Source of the DNA: Chionoecetes opilio
Lineage: Eukaryota > Arthropoda > Malacostraca > Decapoda > Majidae
DNA length: 64,000 bases
Direction of reading: 5' to 3'
Assembly: GCA_016584305.1 (NCBI GenBank)
Contig: JACEEZ010002650.1
Coordinates: forward strand, 601,473 to 665,472
The translations under genes and the position numbers were made by a program. Positions within the stretch are counted from its first letter, which is position 1. The number at the start of each line of letters is the position of its first letter. Positions 37,001-49,000 of this stretch are shown one piece after another. Under the pieces are notes generated by a model that was not told the DNA's origin, did no database searches, and saw only the letters and a list, made by a program, of their open reading frames with translations.

Positions 37001-39997
37001 GCAGTGTGTTGAAGAGTGTCTGGCAGCATTGGGCATTGAAGAAGTTAAGGCAACATGAAACCAAATGCATAGAGATAGATGGAAGCGTATCATCGACCCT
37101 CTAACCTCATAAGAGACTATTGGAAAAATCTTGGCGTAATACAGGAAGACAACAAAGAAGAAGAAATGTCTGCTTTATAGGGGCTGGCAGTTAGTGGTTA
37201 TTTTCTTTCCCCCCTTAGCCAGTCCATTATATAAAAACAAACACAAACTAGGTAAATACAACTAAGTAAATACAGAAAAACCCTGGCGACATTAGTGCAG
37301 TGGCGACTAGTGTTGTTGACGGTAGAATACAAGAAGGTAGATGCACACAACAGCCTCTCACCTGACAGCGAGGGTATCTTGAGGGCGTGCATAGATTTCC
37401 TCTTAGCTTTGCCGCCCGGCTGGAGTGTCTGGGTGAGGCGGCGACTCTTCCTCGGGTTCACGGTCTCCTCCCCCTCCCCTTTAGACTGCCTCTGCCTCAC
37501 TCTCTGCCTCCTGCCCACCCGGCCATCCTCCTCACTGCTCTCGGAGTCTGGGTGTGACGGAGGAAGAAGACCAGAGAATGATCAGTTATATCCTTTCCTT
37601 CAATATAAAAAATCTCTCTCTCTCGACATTATTGCTCAGAGGCACATAAGAAGTGTTTGCAAGCAGTGGTTCTTTACCTTTTCAGAGGCGCCGAACCCTA
37701 AAAAAAAACCTCCGCACACAAGCCGAATCCTAAAAAAACCCTCCGCACACAAGCCGAATCCTAAAAAAACCCTCCGCACACAAGCCGAATCCTAAAAAAA
37801 CCCTCTGCATACAAGCCTCAGGTCCCCTCAAATATGACACAAAAATATAAATTATTACAGTAATACAAAAATTAAAGAAAAATTGCTTCAAAATTCATGA
37901 GTACATATGAATAATAACACTGGGTAACAGCCAAAAAATCGTCAGGGGTTTCTCAGTTGATTTAGACTAATTTAGGTGTTCTGAGTCCGAATATCACATT
38001 GATTTTGCTCTATCAGGTCAACTTTTTGAGATACAGCCATAGGCCTACCTGACGAGCTATACATATGCTAATATCAGGGGTTTTGAGTTCAATCATATTT
38101 TTCTTGAAGAATATATCGAATTACAATGCACAGACACGAATAAAGGGACAAAATCGACAAAATCCAATATGAGCAGCACCAATGGATCATCTGCGTCGAC
38201 TTGAAGATGGTGAACTTTCTACTTGGTCAGCAGTCCGGGTTCACGAAGTACCCATGCTTTTTATGCATGTGGGACAGTCGAGACAGAGCCCAGCACTATG
38301 TAAAGAAAGAGTGGCCGGCGCGAGAGCAGTTAGTACCTGGGGCGAGAAACATCATAAACGAACCTCTTGTTGACCGGGAGAAGATATTGATCCCACCGCT
38401 ACACTTGAAGCTTGGGTTAATGAAACAGTTCACGCGCGCTCTGGACAAGGATGGGAGGTGCTTCAACTACCTGTGCCGAGCCTTTCCTGGACTGACCATT
38501 GAGAAGCTGAAGGCCGGCATTTTCGATGGCCCACAGATACGGCAGCTCATAAAGGACACAGAGTTCCAAAACTCCATGAACACGCTAGAGTGCGCCGCGT
38601 GGAAATCGTTTGTGCAGGTGGTGAACAACTTCCTGGGGAACACGAAGGCAGCAAACCACGCCAGACTCGTCAGCAGCATGATAGAGGCCTTCCAAAAACT
38701 CGGGTGTTTGATGAGTATTAAGATGCACTTCCTGTTCTCACACATGGAGAAGTTTCCTGAAAACCTTGGGGCGATGAGCGACGAGCAGGGAGAAAGGTTC
38801 CATCAGGACATGCGCCAAATGGAGGAGAGGTACCAGGGGAGGTGGGACGCAGTCATGATGGCGGACTACTGCTGGTCGCTGAAGAGAGACAACCCAGCAG
38901 CTGCTCACACACGGGAATCGAAGAAACGCCGATTTATGCCGTGAACTCTGAACTTTTGTGTCACGTAACGCTCATTCTTATACTAATATTATGATAATTA
39001 TGCTTATCAAATTTGATTGACTAAATAAAAACTGAATGAATTTGGATACGCTGACTTTTATTTCTTGAGGAAAACGGAAAAAATCATCAGGGGTTTCTCA
39101 GCTGATGATCCGCAGAATTTTTTTTTTTACGAAAAATCGATTTTTTTTAAATTTCTGTAGCAAAAAAACCTGACCTGATTGAGCAAAACCAAGGTCATTT
39201 TCGGACTCAGAGCATCAAAATTAGTCTAATTCAGCTGGAAAACCCTGGACGATTTTCAAAACATATGTTTTTGTTACCCAGTGTAATAAGAAAGGACTCA
39301 GAAGGGAGAGAGACAGCAGAACACACACACACTTACACCCACACACACACACATAACTCTCCCTCCAAGGTAAGCTGCTTGAATCCATGTCAATTTCGCA
39401 TATATGTTACTCAGGTGAATAATCTGGCATTACAATACTAGCACAAGGGCAATGTGTTTTGGAGGGCCTGCACCGAACCCCTGACACTGCTGTCTCCAGG
39501 ATCAAATACTTTCCTAATGCAATGATTTCCTCCCATGGTAAAACAAATACTTTGAGACTAAAATATGATGGTAATTTGTTTTATATAGTTAATCGGATCA
39601 TCTGTTAAATATAAGAGATATGAGCCCGAATTGTCTCCATCTGGGCAAGGATTTCAACACTGTATCTCTCAGTTGGGAGGTGACTCTACTACCCACTGCA
39701 CAACCATGGATGGGAAATGTACCATGAATAAATGAAAGACAGTTTGGAGCAATAACTAACTAGCAGTATCAGACAGGATAGTGTGTGATTAATAAATGAA
39801 AAGACGCCCTCAGCCCAACACTGGGGTGGCCCGTCAGGAAGACCATCCGGGGTGTAAAACTCATGCCACAAATCTAAATGACGAACGCCGACAATAGGAT
39901 TGGAAGCGTATCATCGACCCTCTACCCTTCCTTATGGCATGACGGGAAAATCTGATATTAAACAGAAAGATGATGGTGATGATGATGATGATGATGA

Positions 39998-40059
<62 letters not shown>

Positions 40060-43000
40060 CTGCTGCTGCTGCTGATGATGATGTGATGATGATGATGATG
40101 ATGATAAGACAGGTTGGAGTAGTAACTAGTAGTATTAGTGAATGAGTTATGGTTGTGTTAACATTTACTAATATTTTTTTACTGTATGCCACCAGGTGAA
40201 AATAAAAAATATTACAAAGAAATTAGCCCTAAAGGTACAATAGGTTAAAAATTTGGCACTAAAAGTATACTACCGTAGATAACAGTAAAGTCGCCACCTG
40301 CAGTCATGTCGCCAGGCGCCATATATTACGAATTATAGCATTACTACTGAATTTTATGTGCCACTGAAGATGATACACAGTAGTTTATATCATGACTGTA
40401 TAATCTACCCTGTTTCAGCATTGTTTTATGCTTTGTAGCTGCAAGTATAGACGGTTTCAAATTTCACTACTCGTTTTTTTTTCGGGCGACAACAACAGTG
40501 GTACGACACTCAGTAAATAAACACTAGCTGGCGACTCTACTGTTGGTAGCCACTTTGTAGATATTTTTGTCATTTGTTCATTTATAGCCCTACTATGACA
40601 CAGATGAAGACACAAAATGACACACTCTCCAGATAGCCCCTTCTAACTTTCCTGAAATCATGGATGTAGAAATGCAAGTATTAACGCCACCACACTTCTG
40701 TAAATAACAAAGAAACGTAGAACGACTTCACTGTTATCTACGGTAGGGTAAAAAAATTGGCACTAAAAGTATACTAGGTTAAAGAAAATGACAATAATTG
40801 ATTGATTGAGGTACTGTAGGTTTAAAAATGATTATGATTATTATTATTATTATTATTAGTTTCACCTTTAATGCTGGTGACCGGGGTTGACCTGGCTGGG
40901 GAGGCCTGGCAGGGGGAAAGTCGGGTCAATTGTATGGTAAGGGGAGACATCTGAAACAGGGGGCATGTTACTTCACTGAATTAAAACCCAGGAATACCAG
41001 CACGTCCATGGAGACTGTTCAGCTAAACCACACAGGGGAAAGAAGGGATTAATTGCAGGGAAAGTGAAGTAGTAGTAACCCCTTGAGACCCAGAACGTAA
41101 TTTCCATTGTAATTTGAGTGCCATTAATGATTTTTAGTGAATACAGCCAAATTCCCAACATCCGACCTCCAAACATCCGACTTGTCCAAACAACCGACTT
41201 TTTTCACCACCACATTGTGTCTTGTTTTGGCCATTTATTTTACTTAGTTTTTTTTTAGTTTATAGAAAACATTGATTTGTGGCTTTATTTATGCATGAAT
41301 TTTACTTTCGCGTCTACCACTGGATCGGCCTTCAAGAGCTGCATCTTTTATGTTCTATACCATTTTGTCCTTACGTTTATGGTTACTGTGATATCCGAAC
41401 ATCCGACTATTCCAATTATCCGACCTACCTTCGGTCCCCCAAGGTCGGATAATTAATACTTAGCTGTATAAGCAATATTTTATAGATATGACCTGTTTAG
41501 TATCCCTGTCCTCTAACAAATTGGGTATATTCGTAATTTTGTAATTTTATGGCTCGACAACATACAATTTTATATAGCACAGGAAAGATCTGGGTCTCAA
41601 GGGGTTAACCAGTGTGCATTTTACTGCCTGTGATCTACTTTACTGAACTTAAGTGCTGGAATATTAGTATGTCTATTAAGATAGATGATTTAGGCACTAC
41701 AAAACACGTGCCTCAAAGTTTTCCAGTAAGATGCATATTGAAGAGTTTGAGATAAAGCACCTGGAGAGAATTGTATAGAAACAGTGTGTATTTTACTGCC
41801 TGTGGATCTCACTTCATTGAACCTAAACACTAGAATATCAGTCTGTCCATTAACCCCTTCACGCCCAGATCTTTCCTTGGCTAAATAAAATTGTCTGTTG
41901 TCAGCCAAAAAAATACGAAAAGTAGCTTAATGTACCAAATGATTTAGTGCATAATGATACTAAAGCGGTCATATCTATTTAAATATTGCTTATACTCATT
42001 AAAATTGTCTTATAGTACCCAAATTACAATGGAAATTACGTTCTGGGTCTCAAGGGGTTAAGATTAACGATTAAACCACTACAAAACATGTGCCTCAAAG
42101 TTGTCCAATACACTGACATACCTAAGAGTTTATTTATGGTATATTTATGAAATGGAGATAAAATACACAAAGATAAATCAAGGGCTACAGAATATAAAGA
42201 CTATTAGTATGTACATTAACCCCTTGAGGCCCAGAGCGTAATTTCCATTGTAATTTAGCCACCATTAGGCAATTTTTAGTGAATATAAGCAATATCTTAT
42301 AGATATGACCTGTTTAGTATCCTTGCCGACTAACTAATTATACATAATAAGTGACTTTTCTAAATTTTATGGCTCCACAACATACATTTTTTTTATAGCC
42401 AAGGAAAGATCTGGGCGTGAAGGGGTTAAGACTGATTTAAGCTAAACAAAATATGTGCCTCAAAGTTTTTCCAGTATTATGCACTGAAGTATTTAAGAGT
42501 TTGAGATAAAAGCACATGAAGAAACCAGCTATCAATCAACTCTCCTAACTTTAACACTACAATATTAGCCTGTCTATTAAGATAAATGATTATACCACTA
42601 CAAAACATGCCTCAAAGTTTTCCATACTGATGCAAAAACATATATTTAAGAGTTTGAAATGGATAAATAACACACAGATAAATCCAGGGTTCCACTCACC
42701 GACATGGACATGGATTCAGCAAAGGACGTCACGCTGCCCTGCCTCCCTCTCTCCCCCTCCACCACGCTGCCCTCCGAGTGGCTGAGCGACTGTCTCCGTG
42801 TCCTCCTGGCTACACTCCCTCCCTCCTTCTCTGCTGTTCCCTCCATAACAGCACCTTTAGCGGGAGTGTCAGACTGTTCTCCCTTCATTCTAGAAGCTCG
42901 TTTCTGCGGCGTAAGTTTCTCAAGGTCGCCCGATAACCGTCTGGTCCTACGCAGGGACTTGGGTTGTGTCGTTTCTTCGTTGTGACTCTCCGAACTGCTA

Positions 43001-46000
43001 CGCCTCCTGCTTTTAGGCGTCGCGAGGACTGCGGAAACCAGAGGACTGACGCATTTCTTTCTGCTGCTGCGTCTTGGTGTGGCTGGCGTGTGTGTGTCCT
43101 CGGTGATGGTTAGTACGGCGTTCTCTGCGATGGTTTCCAGGGCCTCCGTAGCGCTGAGCTTCCTAGTCCTTGTAGCCTTAGATGGTGTGTCTTTAGAGGG
43201 TGTTCTTGCCCTGCCCTCACTCACCACTACCTTGTCCTCAGATATTGTCTCCAGGGTGTCGGTGTGGGTCTTTCTGGCGGAGCGACGAGTAGGGGTGGCT
43301 GGCAGGGGTGTGGTAGGGAGAGGGACAGGCAAGGGTGTGGTAGGAACGCTTGGCACACTCTTGGTAGCCTCTTGTCTGTGTGGGGACGAGACATCTCCAT
43401 CCTCCGCTGTTCCTTCTGGCGTCAGTAGGAGCTTTTGTGAAACTTTCAACACTTCCTCTTGTGACCCCGACATCTTCCTGGTCCTCCTGCTTGGGGTGAC
43501 GAGGGGTGACCCGGGGCTGCCTCGCGACCTGGTATGGGGCGTGGGGACCTGCTGGAGCTTACGACCTGACCTCGTAATGGCATTATCGTCTGCGTCGTCT
43601 CGTGCGGGAGTGGTGGCTCGAGTGGTTCTCTTGGGGGTGCTTGGGGCGGAGGATGTCGAGGCGCCACTCAGTCTTCTGTTGCTTCTTCTTAGCGGGGTAG
43701 TAGCCAGTTCCCGGGGAGGTGTGTGCCTGGCGCTTCTTCTACGGGACGGTGTAATGCTGGCACTGTCATGATCTAGGGACTCGGCACTTGTGGCACTGTC
43801 CATAGGGTCCTTAGCACTCTCTATAGGGTCCTTAGCACTCTCTATACGGTCCTTAGCACTCTCCATAGGGTCCTTAGCACTCTCCATAGGGTCCTTAGCA
43901 CTCTCTATAGGGTCCTTAGCACTCTCTATAGGGTCCTTTGCACTCTCTGTAGGGTCCTTTGCACTCTCTGTAGGGTCCTTTGCACTCTCTGTAGGGTCCT
44001 TAGCACTCTCCATAGGGTCCTTAGCACTCTCTGTAGGGCCCTGTGCACTTTCTGTAGGGCCCTGTGCACTTTCTGTAGGGCCCTGTGCACTCTCTATAGG
44101 GTCCTTAGCACTCTCTGTAGGGTCCTTTGCACTCTCTATAGGGTCCTTAGCACTTTCTGTAGGGTCCTTAGCACTTTCTGTAGGGTCCTTAGCACTCTCC
44201 GTAGGGCCCTGGGTGTGTGAAGAAACGAGGTCTTGGGTTTGTTGTGGCAGGGATTGCGAAGGCGCCGGTGAGGAGCCTGACATACCCTCGGACACACCCT
44301 CCTCTCTGGGTAAGGGCGAAGGTTCTCTGTCTCTCTCACTGTCTGATGTCTCTCTGTCTCTCTCTGCTACAGCCACAGCACTCTCTGACTCCATCTCACT
44401 GTGTGCTAGGCTATCCTCCTCCTCTATTTTGTCAGCCACTCCCTCTTTCCTGGGTTCCTCTACAGACACAGGTGTTGCGTATTCCTTCATGTGGTGCCTT
44501 TCTGATGACTCCTGTGTGTGTTTCTCTATCTTACGCCTCTTGGCCGGACTTCCCCCGTCCACCTCACTCACCACCATCTCCTCTGCCTCGTCCATAGGTA
44601 CAACACCCACGTCACTGCCCATGTCCTGCTCCACACTGCCAAGCTTAACCACGGCTGCTGCTTCTAGAACATTAGTTGCTTCTGAGAGAGAGGTCTTTCG
44701 ATCACTTGTGGAAGACGTAAGTGCCTCATCTTTCCTATTCTGAGGTGTATCTAGGTCCTCTCCGGTTCTTGAAGGCGCCTCAGGGATTTCTTTTTCCTCG
44801 ACTACAAAGGTTTGGTTCAACTGTTCCTCCGAGTGTTGTGGTTCTGGTTCCATGTCTGTTGTTGTTGTGACCGGCAAAACAGCTTTATTTACGACAACAA
44901 CCTCTTCTGTGGTGTCTTTCGTGGTAGATTCAGAGTCTTTTGCGGTTGCCTTTTCTTGCGTCTCATCTACGGTGGACTCTGGTTTCTGTGATGTAAGTTT
45001 TGCATCGACGGACTCGGCACTCTTTTCTGATGGCTGAGTCCTTGCATGAGCTACAAAAGCATCACTGTCCTCATCTATTTGATCATTCTTTACACCTTCT
45101 TCAATGCCTAGTGTATCCATTTTCTCATCTTTATCAACATTCTCTACACCCGTTTCCATTCCCTGTGTATTCATCTCCACATTCTCTTCTCTCTTTCCTC
45201 CTCTGTTCTCCTCCTCTTCCTCTTCCTCTCTGTTCTCTTCCCTCTTCCCTCTTCTGTTCTCTTCATCGCTCTCTCTCTCTCTGTTCTCAGTGTCGGGCTG
45301 ACCAGGACTTTCATCATCAGACTCCAGGTTAAGACACAGTTCCTCCTCACTCACGGCCTCGGCTATCATCTCCTCCTCCTGGGTAGTGATGCAGTGCTCA
45401 AAGGCAGCCTCTCTCTCCTTGGTTGCCACACACTCCGCTAGGCTAAACACCTCTCCTTCTACTGGCTCTGCTTTTTCCTTCTCTTCTACTTGATCCTTAG
45501 CCAAATCATGTACTTCTTCTTCCTCCTCCTCCTTTGTTGACACACACTCCGCCAGGCCAAACACCACCTCTCCTTCCACTCTCTCCGTTTCTGTGGACGA
45601 ATCTGTCATTTTCGTCGCAGTTTTTTCCTTCTCTTCTACTATTTTCTCAGGCAAATCCTGTACTATATCCTTCTCTTCTGTTGATATACTCTCCTCGATA
45701 TTAGAGATCTTTCCTTCTTCCATGTGAGACTCGGTTACTGGTGTGGACGAATCTATATCTTGTTCCTTAGTCTTAGTTTCAATCTCTTCTTCATCTGTTA
45801 TTCTATCTGTTTCCTTCTCTTCTCCTTCTCCTTCTCCTACTCTATCTCCTTCCTTTTCTTCTTCTCCTTCCGTCATTCTACCCTCTACTAAGTCAAGTCC
45901 TTCCCCCTCATCGCAAGGACTGTGTGTGCGCGCGTGTGTGTTCAGCCCCAGCGCCTGCCCACCACCAGACACCTCCATCTCCTCCTCCTTCTCCTGCCCC

Positions 46001-49000
46001 TCTGCAGTAGCCGGCTCAAGGTACTCCGAGAAGCCCTCATCCTCCCTCAACACGCCGTCCACTCGCTTCCCGGGGCAGCGACTCTCCTCCTTCAGAGCTG
46101 TGGCGTCACCCGGTGGTTTGTGAACGCTTGGGGCGATTATAGGTACGTCTGGTTTCTGTCTCTCTCCTGTCTCTCCTGTCACCTGGTCTGTTTCTGTCTG
46201 TCTCTCTACTGTCACTTGGTCTGTCTCAGTCTGTTTCTTCTCTGTCTGTCTCTCTCCTGTCACCTGGGATGTCTCTGTCTGTCTCTCTCCTGTCACTTGG
46301 TATGGTGTGACAGTAAGCTTGTCTGGAGTACTGGAAAATGCATTGGATAAGTTAAGCTCCTCCTCCTCCTCAATATCGCTGGTGTCACTAATAGCACAGA
46401 CACTCTCATGCCCTGTGTCTTGCGATGCCTTGCTTTTGTCACCAAGTTGAAGGTCCTCTCTCTGTTCTCTCTGCGTTTCTTCTGCACTCATTTTAGGTAT
46501 AAGGTCGTCGCTCGTTTCTGCTTCACTCATGTTCTCGGCTTCTTCAGTAAACAATTCATCTTCATCTGTCTCTGCAACTTCCCTCGAGATTTCTACACCG
46601 TCTAACTCATCACCTTCCTCTTCCTCCTCTTTATGGGTAGCCTCTTCCACCTCCTCCTCCTCTTCTTCTTCCTCTTTCTGGGCACCCTCCTCCTCCTCCT
46701 CCCTGGCACCCTCCTCCTCCTCCTCCTCCTCCCTGGCACCCTCCTCCTCCTCCTCCCTGACAGCCTCCCCCTCCTCCTCAAAGCTGTAGAACATGTCGTT
46801 GAGTGTAGTCTCTCGGCTGGGCAGGTCCAGTGACGCCTCATCCTGTGGTGATGTGTAGCCCTCGGAGTCAAGGGGCTGGCGGGGCTGGGGGCTGCAGGGG
46901 GGAGTGAATAAATAGGTCAGTGATAGGATAGAGGTAAATTAAACCCTAGCCCCTTAGAATCTATACACCTTAAAAGTATTACAATAAAATGATTCGCCAC
47001 TCAAAAATTTGGGCTTAAATTTAATATAAAAAACACGACATTTAAACAATTGGATAACTTTCTAGAATATCTATTATCTGTTGACCCAAAACCATAATAT
47101 CAACATTTTTCGGAGTGACACCAAGAAAATTTATAATGGCACCCAAGGGAAATTTATAATGGCACCAAAGGGAAATTTATAATGGCACCAAAGGGAAATT
47201 TATAATGGCATCAAAGGAAAATTTATAATGGCACCAAAGGGAAATTTATAATGGCACCCAAGGGAAATTTATAATGGCACCAAAGGGAAATTTATAATGG
47301 CATCAAAGGGAAATTTATAATGGCATCCAAGGGAAATTTATAATGGCACCAAAGGGAAATTTATAATGGCATCAAAGGGAAATTTATAATGGCATCCAAG
47401 GGAAATTTATAATGGCACCAAAGGGAAATTTATAATGGCACCAAAGGGAAATTTATAATGGCACCAAAGGGAAATTTATAATGGCATCCAAGGGAAATTT
47501 ATAATGGCATCAAAGGGAAATTTATAATGGCATCCAAGGGAAATTTATAATGGCACCAAAGGGAAATTTATAATGGCACCAAAGGGAAATTTATAATGGC
47601 ATCAAAGGGAAATTTATAATGGCATCCAAGGGAAATTTATAATGGCATCCAAGGGAAATTTATAATGGCACCAAAGGGAAATTTATAATGGCATCCAAGG
47701 GAAATTTATAATGGCACCAAAGGGAAATTTATAATGGCATCCAAGGGAAATTTATAATGGCATCCAAGGGAAATTTATAATGGCACCAAAGGGAAATTTA
47801 TAATGGCATCCAAGGGAAATTTATAATGGCACCAAAGGGAAATTTATAATGGCATCAAAGTGAAATTTATAATGGCATCCAAGGGAAATTTATAATGGCA
47901 CCAAAGGGAAATTTATAATGGCATCCAAGGGAAATTTATAATGGCATCCAAGGGAAATTTATAATGGCACCAAAGGGAAATTTATAATGGCACCAAAGGG
48001 AAATTTATAATGACATCCAAGGGAAATTTATAATGGCACCAAAGGGAAATTTATAATGGCATCAAAGGGAAATTTATAATGGCATCCAAGGGAAATTTAT
48101 AATGGCACCAAAGGGAAATTTATAATGGCATCAAAGGGAAATTTATAATGGCATCCAAGGGAAATTTATAATGGCACCAAAGGGAAATTTATAATGGCAC
48201 CAAAGGGAAATTTATAATGGCATCAAAGGGAAATTTATAATGGCATCAAAGGGAAATTTATAATGGCACCAAAGGGAAATTTATAATGGCACCAAAGGGA
48301 AATTTATAATGGCATCCAAGGGAAATTTATAATGGCACCAAAGGGAAATTTATAATGGCACCAAAGGGAAATTTATAATGGCATCCAAGGGAAATTTATA
48401 ATGGCACCAAAGGGAAATTTATAATGGCATCAAAGGGAAATTTATAATGGCACCAAAGGGAAATTTATAATGGCATCCAAGGGAAATTTATAATGGCACC
48501 AAAGGGAAATTTATAATGGCACCAAAGGGAAATTTATAATGGCACCAAAGGGAAATTTATAATGGCATCAAAGGGAAATTTATAATGGCATCCAAGGGAA
48601 ATTTATAATGGCACCAAAGGGAAATTTATAATGGCACCAAAGGGAAATTTATAATGGCATCAAAGGGAAATTTATAATGGCATCCAAGGGAAATTTATAA
48701 TGGCATCAAAGGGAAATTTATAATGGCATCCAAAGGAAATTTATAATGGCATCCAAGGGAAATTTATAATGGCATCAAAGGGAAATTTATAATGGCATCC
48801 AAGGGAAATTTATAATGGCACCCAAGGGAAAATTATAATGGCATCAAAGGGAAATTTATAATGGCATCCAAGGGAAATTTATAATGGCATCCAAGGGAAA
48901 TTTATAATGGCACCCAAGGGAAAATTATAATGGCATCAAAGGGAAATTTATAATGGCACCCAAGGGAAAATTATAATGGCATCAAAGGGAAATTTATAAT

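Noticed and set aside
39900..40145. Open frame with Asp/Ala runs
   Set aside because: Translation of the (GAT)n/(GCT)n tail of a family R element.
36651..42700. Direct splice of exon 4 to exon 6
   Set aside because: Phases 0 and 1 do not join; the frame would be lost in exon 6. The 85-bp exon at 40866-40950 resolves it.
43079..43771. 230-codon + strand open frame
   Set aside because: Antisense shadow of the Ser/Pro/Arg-rich part of exon 4; no splice or domain support.
43790..44743. 317-codon + strand open frame (ALSIGSLALS repeats)
   Set aside because: Shadow of the heptad repeat in the giant - strand exon; the - strand frame is longer, has splice sites and sensible composition.
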